Shown here piece by piece: positions 34,521 to 44,629 of a stretch of 64,000 nucleotides of DNA; within the stretch, counting starts at the first letter, position 1, and every line of letters begins with the position of its first letter. This DNA comes from an uncultured Collinsella sp. (GTDB lineage: Bacteria > Actinomycetota > Coriobacteriia > Coriobacteriales > Coriobacteriaceae): assembly GCA_937950325.1 (NCBI GenBank), contig CALFDJ010000061.1, positions 3,372 to 67,371 of the forward strand, read 5' to 3'. The notes beneath the pieces are model-generated. The model made no database searches and was not told the origin of the DNA. It worked only from the letters and a program-made list of their open reading frames with translations. The translations under genes were made by a program, and so were the position numbers.

Positions 34521-35042
34521 ATGGAGACTATCGAAGCACTCATTCACCGCCGCAGCTGCCGCAACTACAGCGATCGTCCCGTCGAGGCCGAAAAGCTTGC
34601 ACGTATTATCGAAGCCGGCCAATATGCACCGAGCGGCATGGGCCGCCAGCCGGTGACGTTTGTCGCCGTCACCGACCCCGCGACCGTCGAGCGTCTCTCA
34701 CAGCTCAACGCCCAGGTCATGGGCAGCAACAGCGACCCCTTCTATGGCGCCAAGACCGTTGTGGTGGTGCTGGTTGACCGCAGCGTGCCCACACATCTGG
34801 AAGACGGCTCGCTCGCCATGGGCAACTTGCTCAACGCCGCCTATGCACTGGGTGTCGATTCGTGCTGGATTCACCGCGCGCATGAGGTCTTTGACTCGCC
34901 CGAGGGTCTGGAGCTGCTGGCCAGCTGGGACCTGCCCGCCGACGGCAGCCTGCGCGGTGTCGGTAACTGCATTCTGGGCTATGCCGAGGATACGCTACCC
35001 GAGGCAAAGCCGCGCCGCGACAACGTGGTCTACGTAAGGTAA
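34521..35042 (+). CDS. Nitroreductase family protein, short form
   Basis: A 173-residue FMN-dependent nitroreductase-fold protein. HRRSCRNYSDRPV (about 8-20) is the FMN-phosphate contact, APSGMGRQPVTFV (about 37-49) the second block, and GNLLNAAYALGVDSCWIHRA (about 100-119) the third. The length is normal. AAGGAG lies nine bases before the ATG. The upstream 230 bases include a fragment (AAAACCGCAGGGTAGACGG at 34337) like the centre of the ATCTACTACGTTT element. Substrate unknown. Confidence 0.88.
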   Translation: METIEALIHRRSCRNYSDRPVEAEKLARIIEAGQYAPSGMGRQPVTFVAVTDPATVERLSQLNAQVMGSNSDPFYGAKTVVVVLVDRSVPTHLEDGSLAMGNLLNAAYALGVDSCWIHRAHEVFDSPEGLELLASWDLPADGSLRGVGNCILGYAEDTLPEAKPRRDNVVYVR

Positions 35043-35061
35043 CCCAGGAGCGTCAGCGAGG

Positions 35062-35108
35062 GTGGCTAATTGGGACGGGGCTATTTTAGCTGCCCCACTC
35101 GCAACTTA
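35062..35108. repeat. Short repeat starting GCTAATTGGGACGG
   Basis: The first 25 bases match 22255-22280. GGGGCT/AGCTGCCCC forms a small hairpin. It lies between convergent genes and overlaps the 3' end of the next gene. Confidence 0.45.
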
Positions 35109-35681
35109 TCCCGCCGATGGAGTTGTTGTCGTTTCGTTCGTCTGGGCCGTTTCGGCGTCGTCGCCTTGCTTGTCTTCGTCCTTTTGCGCATCGGCGATGG
35201 TGGAGGCCGCCGCAACGATACCGCGCTGGGGCGCGACGCCCGTCTGGGTCTGAGCGCCCTCGACAACTTCTGTGCCTGCATGCGCGAGCTCGGGCGATTT
35301 AAACATTGCGTCCAAGTTGGCGCCACCGCCGGCGTAGCCAAGCGCAGCGAGTGCGACGACGATCACTGCAACGACGGCCACGATCGGAACATAACGATGC
35401 CAACCAGCCGGATTGAGTCCGCTGCGGCGAGCCGCCCCGCGGCTGATGTAACCGAGCGTTCCGTCGTGCTTGAGCTTTGAGCCCACCACGCGTCTGCGGC
35501 CCCACAACGAGGACTCTGCCTGCATGGCCAAGCGGGCGCTTGCCGAAGGATAGCCATATTTAGTGCGCTTGAACGAGCCATCAAACCCCGAGGCGTGTTT
35601 ACCCCACGTCACCGATGTTGTGCGTCGGTTGACCGGCGCGGCACTCCGCCTTCTGCGGCTCGGTTTTGAAGTCTCAGCCAT
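35106..35681 (-). CDS. Unrecognised single-span membrane protein with basic N-terminus
   Basis: A 191-residue protein of unknown family. Residues 1-95 are basic and rich in Ser/Arg/Lys, starting with SRRRRSAAPVNRRT. One transmembrane helix follows (about 97-117, IVAVVAVIVVALAALGYA). The remaining 75 residues are acidic and Thr/Ala/Gln-rich. The layout suggests a cytoplasmic basic domain and an external low-complexity tail. ATG 35681 has GAGGGC just before it. The 62824-63291 gene has a similar plan with the helix at the other end. Confidence 0.65.
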   Translation of the reverse strand: MAETSKPSRRRRSAAPVNRRTTSVTWGKHASGFDGSFKRTKYGYPSASARLAMQAESSLWGRRRVVGSKLKHDGTLGYISRGAARRSGLNPAGWHRYVPIVAVVAVIVVALAALGYAGGGANLDAMFKSPELAHAGTEVVEGAQTQTGVAPQRGIVAAASTIADAQKDEDKQGDDAETAQTNETTTTPSAG

Positions 35682-35765
35682 ATGCCCTCGCACGCCGTAA
35701 CCAAATCGAAACAATAACGCTTTGGACTGTAGCACACGCGTCGCGCGCGGTCACGGGCGCCTCGC

Positions 35766-36983
35766 TCAACGGTCATCGTCCTTCAGCAAGCGCCACAGCG
35801 TTGTACGGCTTATGCCCAGCACCTCCGCCGCACGGGTTCGGTTGCCGTGGAGATGGTCTACAACCAGATGCGCGATATCTCGCTCGGTATCGGCCAGCGG
35901 TCGCAGGATATACAGGTCGCTTTCGAGCGTCGGGGCGCCAAAGGTTGCGGTCTTAATCACGTCCTCTTGGGCGAGCACTTCCTCCGCCACAGCGCGGTCC
36001 ACCGTGCCCGTCCCCGCCAATATATACAGTCGTTCCGAGACCTCGCGGAGCTGCAGATAATTGCGCGGCCAGCGGTAAGCATCGAGCGTCTTCGTCGCCG
36101 CGGCAGACAGCGTGGGTGCTGCTGTCTCAAATGCATCAGCGAGATATTCCAAATAGCGCGCAACCTTCGTCGACGCGGCTCCCTGCTCGGCGATTGCCGG
36201 CGCCACGCTCACCGCACAGGCGAAGCGCTCGGTCACAAAGGCGGCTTGATCACTTTCGCCGCCGCCCGGCATGTCATTCGCCGTCAGCACCACATGGCAG
36301 CGCGTCGCCAACGCGGTGTCGGCCATCGTGGAGACCAGCTCGCGGAGGCGCTGGGGGCCAACCGCGTTCCAGCCCTCAATGCAAAGGGTCAGCCCCATTT
36401 GGAACAACGGCGATTCGGCGCTTTTGAGCACATGGCGCCAACCGCGCTCGGTGAGCTCATCGAGCGCAACGGAAACAAAGGGCTGATCGGCAAAAGGACC
36501 GTCCAGATAGAGGCGCTTGGCGATCTCAACCTGACCCGCTCCCAGCTCGCCCTCGAGCATAAGGGGCACACTGCGCGCGTAACTCTCTGCAACCGGCGTA
36601 GCCACCGAGGCCGCCCCCTCAACGATGCCGTACGCGCTCGATTCGTAGCGGGCCTCAACTTCGTCGGCGTTGAGCCACTCGATACCCGCATGCGCCGCGG
36701 CACCGCGCACCTCGCGGACCACGACGACCCAAAGGCTCCCGCCCTCTTTGTCGGTGGAGCGAACGGTCAGGCTCAGGCGCGCACCCGCACGCCCCATAAC
36801 CAGACGCGCACCGTCTCCTATACGGTCGAGGCGCTCAGCGACAAAAACCGCCACATCCCGCTCAAGCGCCGCGTCATTCACGGTCGAGATCGCGACGTCC
36901 CCATACGCATCGATTGCCAATGCCGAGGCCCCGGCGGCAGCTAGGGCATCGGTCAAGATGTTCAGCTTGGCATCGCTATCCAT
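35766..36983 (-). CDS. NtrC-like transcriptional regulator with degenerate AAA+ domain
   Basis: A 405-residue regulator shaped like a sigma-54 activator but lacking its key parts. The N-terminal domain (1-125) is unrecognised. The central AAA+ remnant has GELGAGQ at 145-151, where the Walker A Lys is Gln. Walker B reads LTLCIEGW (198-205) without the DE pair, and there is no GAFTGA loop. The C-terminus keeps a Fis-type helix-turn-helix (RTRAAEVLGISRTTLWRLLK, about 381-400). It can probably bind DNA but not remodel sigma-54 RNA polymerase. ATG 36983 follows AGGGGC; the longer frame is rejected. The yeiH gene lies upstream on the same strand. Confidence 0.8.
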   Translation of the reverse strand: MDSDAKLNILTDALAAAGASALAIDAYGDVAISTVNDAALERDVAVFVAERLDRIGDGARLVMGRAGARLSLTVRSTDKEGGSLWVVVVREVRGAAAHAGIEWLNADEVEARYESSAYGIVEGAASVATPVAESYARSVPLMLEGELGAGQVEIAKRLYLDGPFADQPFVSVALDELTERGWRHVLKSAESPLFQMGLTLCIEGWNAVGPQRLRELVSTMADTALATRCHVVLTANDMPGGGESDQAAFVTERFACAVSVAPAIAEQGAASTKVARYLEYLADAFETAAPTLSAAATKTLDAYRWPRNYLQLREVSERLYILAGTGTVDRAVAEEVLAQEDVIKTATFGAPTLESDLYILRPLADTERDIAHLVVDHLHGNRTRAAEVLGISRTTLWRLLKDDDR

Positions 36984-37033
36984 GATTTGCCCCTGTCCGC
37001 AGCGACGTGCAACCGCCGACGGTCGCACGACCG

Positions 37034-37076
37034 AGTGTTTCAAAATTGAACGATATTGCTCATCAAACACTATAGG
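37034..37076 (-). promoter_or_regulatory. Dyad at the likely promoter of the degenerate activator gene
   Basis: AGTGTTT (37034-37040) and AAACACT (37065-37071) are inverted. On the minus strand TATAGT overlaps one arm and could be the -10. GTTTCAAAATTGAAC inside is itself nearly palindromic. Confidence 0.4.
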
Positions 37077-37249
37077 GCAGAAAGCGCCGTCCTGCGAGTA
37101 TAGGTGTTGCCCCGCATCGCCATCCTGGCGGGGCGATAAGAGCTCTTCGGGACTTATAAACCTGCGGACAAGCCATACCCGCAAGAGCTCCTATCGCTCC
37201 ACCGTGAGCATGCGCTCGCCAGCACGCAGCACGCAAATAAGCTACTTCT

Positions 37250-38284
37250 CTACCAGATTCCCAGCACGTGCTGCATTCCCAAACTCATGCACGCAATGCC
37301 AATCCAGCAGCAAAAGCCCAGCGCGATGGGCTTGCCGCCTTTTTTGACCAGCTCGACGATATCGGTATTAAAACCAATAGCCGCCATGGCCATCACGATA
37401 AAGAACTTCGACAGCTCCTTGATGGGCGCCGTAAAGGACGCGGGAAGCTGAAGCACCGTGGTGATCACGCTCGCCAGCACAAAGAACAGCACAAACATGG
37501 GAAACGCGCGTTTAAGCGAGAACGTGCTCTTAGCGTCGCCGCCGGCCTTGCGGGCCAGATGCATCTGCCAGCATGCGAGGACCAACGTGATGGGAATAAT
37601 GGCCAGCGTCCTGGTGAGCTTGACCACCGTGGCGCTCTCGAGCACATTGGCGCCGGGATGCATGCTGTCCCAGGCGCTCGCCGCAGCCGTTACCGACGAG
37701 GTGTCGTTGATGGCGGTACCGGCAAACAGGCCAAAGCCCTCATTGGTCAGCCCGAGCATGCCGCCGAGCGTCGGAAACACGAGCGCCGCGATAACGTTAA
37801 ACAGGAAGATGACCGAAATAGCCTGGGCAATCTCGCGATCGTCGGCATCGATGACAGGTGCGGTCGCGGCGATGGCAGAACCGCCGCAAATCGACGAACC
37901 CACGCCCACAAGCGTCGCGATCTTACCCGGCACGTTCATAACGTGGCAGAGCACAAAGGCGATGACAAGCGAGGTCGAGATTGTCGCCACGATAATCGGC
38001 AGCGACTGGGCGCCCTTGGACAGAATCTGGGAGAGGTTCATGCCAAAGCCAAGCAGGATAACCGCGTACTGCAAGACTTTTTTGGACGTATAGGTGACGC
38101 CAGCGGCGAGCTGTTCGCGACGATTCTTGGGAAAGACGAGCGCCAGGACCATGCCAAAGAGGATGGCAAATACCGGACCGCCGACCACCTCAATTTGTTT
38201 GCCGAGCAACGTCGCGGGAATGGCGATGATTAGGCAGAACAAGACGCCTTTCCAGCGCTCGCGTACGATATTTGCCAGTTGCAT
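37250..38284 (-). CDS. YeiH/UPF0324 family membrane protein
   Basis: A 344-residue integral membrane protein with about ten hydrophobic helices. Family marks are GMVLALVFPKNRREQLAAGVTYTSK-like sequence near residue 40, the conserved GVGSSICGGSAIAATAPVI (about 127-145) and INDTSSVTAAASAW (about 192-205). The family is often described as putative sulfate exporters; the substrate here is unproven. AAGGAG precedes the ATG. A divergent GntR regulator starts 164 bases away, and a degenerate NtrC-like regulator lies downstream. Either could control it. Confidence 0.87.
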   Translation of the reverse strand: MQLANIVRERWKGVLFCLIIAIPATLLGKQIEVVGGPVFAILFGMVLALVFPKNRREQLAAGVTYTSKKVLQYAVILLGFGMNLSQILSKGAQSLPIIVATISTSLVIAFVLCHVMNVPGKIATLVGVGSSICGGSAIAATAPVIDADDREIAQAISVIFLFNVIAALVFPTLGGMLGLTNEGFGLFAGTAINDTSSVTAAASAWDSMHPGANVLESATVVKLTRTLAIIPITLVLACWQMHLARKAGGDAKSTFSLKRAFPMFVLFFVLASVITTVLQLPASFTAPIKELSKFFIVMAMAAIGFNTDIVELVKKGGKPIALGFCCWIGIACMSLGMQHVLGIW

Positions 38285-38447
38285 ATGGGACTCCTTCTTT
38301 CTATTTCACGTTTGCGACGGCTTATGATACGGCAACATTGAGCGCAGCCTTGCGCAAACACAGACTAAGATGCCGCAATAGTTCTCAGGCAACAGCCGAA
38401 TTACCCACCGCGGAGAGCTGACTCGCGGCATAATTAACAACTGACAT

Positions 38448-39179
38448 ATGAGTTTGATAGAACAGTTGCGAGGCGCTATGGAAGAATCGATGCACGTCGG
38501 CGAGCAGGAAACGAGCCTACAGGACCAGTCCTACCACACCATTCGACGCAAAATCGTCTACCTGGATTACAAGCCGGGCGAAAAGCTGGGCGTCAAGCAA
38601 CTTTGCGACGACCTAGATATGGGGCGCACCCCTGTGCGCGAGGCTTTGGTTCGTTTGGCGCAGGAAGGCCTGGTGCGCACCGTGCCCCAGAGCGGTACCT
38701 ACGTCTCGCCCATCAACCTCACCCTTGCCGAGAGTGCCTGTTACATCCGCGAGCATCTGGAAAAGCAGGTGATCGTGGAGTGCTGCGCGCGCGCCACGTC
38801 GGCTGGCATCGAGCAGCTCGACCGCGCCATCGTGCTGCAGGAAAAGGCCATGGCCGAAGAGGATCGCATCGGCTTCTTTTTGAGCGACAACCTCATGCAT
38901 CACATGATTTTTAGCATCGCATGTCGCAGCACCGTGTGGTCGTGGCTCGAAGAGACCAATGCCGACCTTGAGCGCTTCCGCTGGCTGCGCGCTGCCACGC
39001 AGGTTCTCGACAATCAGGACATCGTGAACGAGCACAAGCAGATTCGCCGCGCTATAGCCGGTCGCGATCCCATCGAAGCGAGCTTTTTGGTCAGCAAGCA
39101 CCTGCACATGATGTTCCGCAACCAAACCGAGGTTCTGGACCAGTTCCCCGAGTACTTCGAGACCAGCAAGCTCCGCTAA
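38448..39179 (+). CDS. GntR-family (FadR subfamily) transcriptional regulator
   Basis: A 243-residue regulator. The winged helix (about 27-92) carries RRKIVYLDYKPGEKLGVKQLCDDLDMGRTPVREALVRL in two stretches and the wing VPQSGTYVSPI, typical of GntR. The C-terminal FCD domain (about 100-230) has the metal/ligand histidines in DNLMHHMIF and VSKHLHMMF. The first ATG (38448) has no clear ribosome site; ATG 38478 has GAGG close upstream and may be the real start. It is divergent from yeiH, which it may regulate. Confidence 0.88.
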   Translation: MSLIEQLRGAMEESMHVGEQETSLQDQSYHTIRRKIVYLDYKPGEKLGVKQLCDDLDMGRTPVREALVRLAQEGLVRTVPQSGTYVSPINLTLAESACYIREHLEKQVIVECCARATSAGIEQLDRAIVLQEKAMAEEDRIGFFLSDNLMHHMIFSIACRSTVWSWLEETNADLERFRWLRAATQVLDNQDIVNEHKQIRRAIAGRDPIEASFLVSKHLHMMFRNQTEVLDQFPEYFETSKLR

Positions 39180-39185
39180 CCTGCC

Positions 39186-39226
39186 AAAACCACCACAAAG
39201 GGGACAGGCACCTTTGTGGTGGTTTT
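39186..39226. repeat. GGGACAG-core palindrome (copy 5)
   Basis: 16-base perfect arms AAAACCACCACAAAGG and its complement around GGACAGGCA. Arms nearly identical to the copy at 10863. It lies between convergent gntR and glmS. Confidence 0.85.
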
Positions 39227-39253
39227 CCGTTCGGCAGAACGGCGGAACATCAA

Positions 39254-41101
<1,848 letters not shown>

Positions 41102-41175
41102 AAGATAAATCCCTTCGTTCGCGTGACTGCAAGACGTCCGCGCACAGGGGGCGCTGAGACGTATAACGTTCGAGT

Positions 41176-41236
41176 ATTGTACTCACGCAAACGCAAGCTG
41201 ATATACCAGAAGTGGTATCTCAACTTAGATACCACT
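41176..41236 (-). promoter_or_regulatory. glmS promoter region with two overlapping palindromes
   Basis: ATACCAGAAGTGGTAT (41203-41218) overlaps a second palindrome whose arms AGTGGTATCT and AGATACCACT lie at 41211-41220 and 41227-41236. A -10 TACAAT is at 41181-41176 on the minus strand. The TGGT/ACCA symmetry recalls GntR-family amino-sugar operators; that link is inference. Confidence 0.5.
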
Positions 41237-41263
41237 CGATGCACACACGTCCAGTCGGTCCAA

Positions 41264-41298
41264 ACCACCACAAAGGTGCCCGCCCCCTTCGTGGTGGT
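41264..41298. repeat. GGGACAG-family palindrome (copy 6, decayed core)
   Basis: Arms ACCACCACAAAGG/CCTTCGTGGTGGT with one mismatch; the core reads TGCCCGCC rather than GGGACAG. Confidence 0.65.
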
Positions 41299-41329
41299 CG
41301 CGCTGGCAATAGCGTTTGCCCAGATAAAA

Positions 41330-41375
41330 CCTGCCAAAATAAGCCTGTCCCTTTTTGGAAGGTTTGGGATGCTAC
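41330..41375. repeat. GGGACAG-core palindrome (copy 7)
   Basis: CCTGCCAAAATAAGCCTGTC begins a stretch that is nearly the reverse complement of the copies at 44511 and 46597. It lies just upstream of the LacI-family gene, whose possible -10 TACAAT follows at 41374. Confidence 0.75.
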
Positions 41376-41413
41376 AATCTGGCTTGTACTTGAAACGCAT
41401 CAAAGGGGCCGCT

Positions 41414-42523
41414 ATGGCAAAGGTAAAAATCAGCGACGTCGCACGCGAGGCCGGGGTTTCGTTGGGCACGGTTTCCAACGCGCTCAACCACCCCGAAAAG
41501 CTGCGCCCCGAGACCCTCAAGCTCATCAACGAGACCATCAATCGCCTTGGCTACCTGCCCAACCAAAGCGCCCGTCAGCTCGCGGGCGGCGCCACCAAGT
41601 CCTTTGGCCTGGTGCTCCCCCGTCTCGATCACGGCTTTTCGCTCCAAATCGCCAGCGGCGCCCACAACGAGGCCCGCAAGCACGGCTACGACTTGCTCAT
41701 CGCCAACGCCGATAACGACGATATTCTCGAGGACCATTACCTGCGCTACTTTATGGGCACCCAGATGTCCGGCGTCATGGTTCAGCCCATGGCATCCCCC
41801 GACTGGCACCCCGCCATGACCAAGATGCCCGTGCCGATCGTCCATCTGGACATCCATTGCTCCGAGCCCGGCTACTACGTAGCGGCCGACAACGAGGCCC
41901 AGGGTCGCATCATTGCCGAACTTGCTATCGCCCGCGGCGCGCACCATATTGTCGTCGTCGGCCGAGCAGCATTTATGCAACTCACCCTGCGCGTCCTTGG
42001 CATTCATAAGGCGCTCGCCCTGCACCCCGATATCAAGATCGAAGTCATCGACGCCGGCGAGTGGAACACGGCGGCCGACGGCTATGGTATCGGCAACCAA
42101 ATCGCCGAGCGCCCCGCGGACGAACGTCCCGATTTTGTCGTCGGCCTGACCGATGTGTTGGCCTCGGGCGTCGTTTCGGCACTGGTCGACAAGGGCATCT
42201 CTGTCCCCGGGCAAGTACGCGTGGCCGGATGCGACGGCAACCCGCTCGCTTGGAGCGGATCGGTCCCGCTCACTACGGTAGCGCCCCCGGGCTACGAGAT
42301 TGGCCGCAAGGGTGTCCAACTGCTGATGGAGCAAATCGAGAACAAGGCCCCGGCAAAGATCAAGCATATCCGTGTCGGCTCCGCAGCGCGTACCGTCACC
42401 GCAGTCGCCGCCGAGGACATCAACCGCCAAGAACTCGTGCGGCCGTTCCTGCTGGAACGCGCCAGCACCCAGGCAAGCAGCCAGACCGACGCCACGGCCA
42501 TCAACCTCGGTGCGTATCTATAG
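41414..42523 (+). CDS. LacI-family transcriptional regulator
   Basis: A 369-residue regulator. The N-terminal helix-turn-helix is KISDVAREAGVSLGTVSNAL (5-24) with the hinge YLPNQSARQLAGG. The periplasmic-binding-protein-like domain (about 62-340) would bind a sugar or related effector. A tail of about 25 residues rich in Gln/Ser/Thr follows. Start at ATG 41414 with AAAGGGG before it; the very long frame running from 39569 is antisense to glmS and is not real upstream of here. It may control glmS, itself or distant genes. Confidence 0.92.
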   Translation: MAKVKISDVAREAGVSLGTVSNALNHPEKLRPETLKLINETINRLGYLPNQSARQLAGGATKSFGLVLPRLDHGFSLQIASGAHNEARKHGYDLLIANADNDDILEDHYLRYFMGTQMSGVMVQPMASPDWHPAMTKMPVPIVHLDIHCSEPGYYVAADNEAQGRIIAELAIARGAHHIVVVGRAAFMQLTLRVLGIHKALALHPDIKIEVIDAGEWNTAADGYGIGNQIAERPADERPDFVVGLTDVLASGVVSALVDKGISVPGQVRVAGCDGNPLAWSGSVPLTTVAPPGYEIGRKGVQLLMEQIENKAPAKIKHIRVGSAARTVTAVAAEDINRQELVRPFLLERASTQASSQTDATAINLGAYL

Positions 42524-42548
42524 CACGCCCGCGAGTATGCCAAGTCGC

Positions 42549-42598
42549 CGCTTAAGCAAAAGGGGCCCGACCATTGCCGGGCCCCTTTTGCTTAAGCG
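42549..42598. terminator. Bidirectional terminator between LacI-family and HAD genes
   Basis: Perfect 21-base arms (CGCTTAAGCAAAAGGGGCCC plus G) with an 8-base loop. AAAA/TTTT runs in the arms serve both convergent genes. Confidence 0.9.
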
Positions 42599-42636
42599 CA
42601 AACGTGAGCAATCGCTCGTTTCAACGCCGCAATTTT

Positions 42637-43287
42637 CTAGCGCACAGTCTTGATTGCCGCCGCCAGGTCGAACAACGTATCGAGCACGGCCTCGCAGCCA
42701 TCCACCACGTCCTGCGGCAGCGGCACGATATCGGGGACGGCAAAGACATGGCAGCCGGCCGTAATGCCCGAGACGCAACCGTTGCGCGAATCCTCGACCA
42801 CGGCACATTCCTCGGGAGCAAAGCCCGCGCGCTCGCAGGCAAGCAGATACATCTCGGGGTCGGGCTTGCCGTGCACGACGTCCTCGCCACACGTTACCGT
42901 TTCAAACTTGTCAAAGAGGCCGACCATCTTAAGGTTGCGCTCGGCCGTAACGAGGCGCGACGACGTCGCTAGACCCACGTGATAGCCCGCAGCCAGCAGC
43001 TCGTCTAGGCACTCGGCGGCGCCGGCCTTAAGCTCCAGCTCGGTCTTGACCATCTCGTCGCGAATCTCCTTGTGGCGGACATAGACCGCCTCGGTGGTTT
43101 CATGGCTGCCGTAATGCTCATCAAGGATGTCCATAACATCGAGCAGCGTGCGGCCGATAAACTGATGGATCAGCGCATCATCAATCGCGAGCCCCAGCTC
43201 AGCGGCGCCTGCCTTCCAGGCCCTAATCCCCAAACACTCGGTATCGACCAGCGTTCCATCCATGTCAAAAATAACAGCCTTGATCAT
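42637..43287 (-). CDS. HAD-superfamily phosphatase, beta-phosphoglucomutase-like
   Basis: A 216-residue HAD hydrolase with a small helical cap. Motif I is FDMDGTLVDTE (7-17) with nucleophile Asp8, motif II is TSSR (about 109-112), and motif III/IV is KPDPEMYLLA...VVEDSRNG (about 138-166). The family includes beta-phosphoglucomutase, sugar-phosphate phosphatases and phosphoglycolate phosphatase. The substrate cannot be assigned. GAGGGGG lies seven bases before the ATG. It converges with the LacI-family gene and shares a terminator with it. Confidence 0.88.
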   Translation of the reverse strand: MIKAVIFDMDGTLVDTECLGIRAWKAGAAELGLAIDDALIHQFIGRTLLDVMDILDEHYGSHETTEAVYVRHKEIRDEMVKTELELKAGAAECLDELLAAGYHVGLATSSRLVTAERNLKMVGLFDKFETVTCGEDVVHGKPDPEMYLLACERAGFAPEECAVVEDSRNGCVSGITAGCHVFAVPDIVPLPQDVVDGCEAVLDTLFDLAAAIKTVR

Positions 43288-43393
43288 ATCGGTCCCCCTC
43301 GCCGGATTGCATTACTGCCACTCTACCGCACTTTACAAGCTTGTATATAACGTATATAGCATATTGCACTTTCGTTACATAGCTGGAAGTCTT

Positions 43394-43421
43394 ATGACAA
43401 GCAGCTCGGTGGGATTATAGT
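43394..43421 (+). promoter_or_regulatory. Likely larE promoter
   Basis: ATGACA, 16 bases, TATAGT; about 35 bases before the start codon. Confidence 0.5.
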
Positions 43422-43455
43422 TTCATCCGAGCTTTAATAACTGTAAGGAACTTTC

Positions 43456-44334
43456 ATGCTTTCAGACACCGCCGCACCCGCAGAGGAGCTTCAGGACAAA
43501 CTCGCAGCACTCGAGCAGCTGCTTTTGGCATACGGACGCGTCGCCATCGGCTTTTCCGGTGGTGTCGACAGCAGCTTTTTGGCCGCGGTCTGCGCCCGCA
43601 TCATGCCTACCAATACCCTCCTCGTCCATCTCACCACGCCGCTCATCGGCACGCCCGAACAGACCTCGTTTGAGCGATCCGTTGATGGACAGGCCAATGA
43701 GGGACCGCATTTTAAGCTCCCCGTGCTCAATCTTTCGGTCGATCAGCTGCAGCTCCCCCAAGTAGCCTGTAACGACGCTAATCGCTGCTACCACTGCAAG
43801 CACGCCGGCTTTACCGCCATCGTCAACCACGCCAAGTCGCTCGGCTTTCCCACCGTCATCGATGGCAGCAATGCAAGCGATCGCGGTGACTACCGCCCTG
43901 GCATGCGCGCGGCAGAAGAGCTCGGCGTACGCTCCCCTCTCATGGAGGTCGGCTTTACCAAGGACGAAGAGCGCGAGCTGCTGCACGCATGGGGCTATCC
44001 CGTTTGGAACCTGCCGGCGGGAGCATGTCTTGCCACGCGCGTCCCCACGGGCGAGGAGCTTACGCGCGAGAAGGTCGATTTGATCCGCACCTGCGAGGAC
44101 TACCTGCACGATCTTGACCTGGCACAGGTACGCGCGCGCTTGGTCGGCGGCTGCATGCATATCGAGGCCGCACCCGCAGATGTCGCCAAGATTGCCGCGC
44201 TCGGCGGCACCGCCGTCGATGCCGAGGGCAAGACCCCGCTGCCCGCCGCCATCGAGTCCGCGCTGCGCGAGCTGGGCTGCGACCATATCTCCCCCGAGGT
44301 CACCCCCTACATCCACGGCAACATGAACCTTTAG
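43456..44334 (+). CDS. larE: LarE-type ATP-dependent sacrificial sulfur transferase
   Basis: A 292-residue PP-loop enzyme. LarE donates sulfur from its own cysteine to build the nickel-pincer cofactor of lactate racemase and related enzymes. The PP-loop is SGGVDSS (34-40). NRCYHCK (about 112-118) is a LarE hallmark, and GACLATRVP places the likely sacrificial Cys at 191. AAGGAA precedes the ATG. No larA, larB or larC is in this window, so its partners are elsewhere or it serves another cofactor-dependent enzyme. Confidence 0.9.
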   Translation: MLSDTAAPAEELQDKLAALEQLLLAYGRVAIGFSGGVDSSFLAAVCARIMPTNTLLVHLTTPLIGTPEQTSFERSVDGQANEGPHFKLPVLNLSVDQLQLPQVACNDANRCYHCKHAGFTAIVNHAKSLGFPTVIDGSNASDRGDYRPGMRAAEELGVRSPLMEVGFTKDEERELLHAWGYPVWNLPAGACLATRVPTGEELTREKVDLIRTCEDYLHDLDLAQVRARLVGGCMHIEAAPADVAKIAALGGTAVDAEGKTPLPAAIESALRELGCDHISPEVTPYIHGNMNL

Positions 44335-44411
44335 GTTACGCCGTTTTACAAACGGTGTAACTGCTCGGCGCTGCGCAGGCCCCGGGCGCGGCAATCTGAC
44401 GTTCAACTTCA

Positions 44412-44445
44412 CGGGCGCGACCAAAAGGTCAGCGCCCGCTTGTTT
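44412..44445 (+). terminator. Probable larE terminator
   Basis: Stem CGGGCGC-GACC/GGTC-A-GCGCCCG followed by CTTGTTT. A second hairpin GTTACGCCGTTT/AAACGGTGTAAC begins right at the stop (44335-44361). The rest of 44335-44629 contains only the palindrome at 44511. Confidence 0.6.
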
Positions 44446-44510
44446 CACGTCACCTTACCGCACCCGGAGCCTGCTCGCTCGCATATGCTCAACCTGGACT
44501 GCGTTAACTG

Positions 44511-44553
44511 ACCTACCAAAAGGGACAGGTTTATTTTGGCAGGTTTTATCTGG
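44511..44553. repeat. GGGACAG-core palindrome (copy 8), left copy bounding the AlbA_2 regulator
   Basis: ACCTACCAAAA/TTTTGGCAGGT arms around GGGACAGGTTTA, then TTATCTGG. The same 43-base sequence in the same direction lies at 46599-46641 with two or three differences. Confidence 0.85.
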
Positions 44554-44629
44554 GGAAATATCGCGAGACAATCGCCCCTCCAGCACCCATCTGGCCTCGA
44601 GAGACACTAGAGAGGCGACCCGGCTGCAT

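Noticed and set aside
37250..38447. Sigma-54 (-24/-12) promoter between yeiH and gntR
   Set aside because: No GG-N10-GC pair with the right context was found, and the nearby activator lacks the residues needed to work with sigma-54.
41102..41200. glmS ribozyme
   Set aside because: The leader is too short and lacks the conserved core; two palindromes occupy the region instead.
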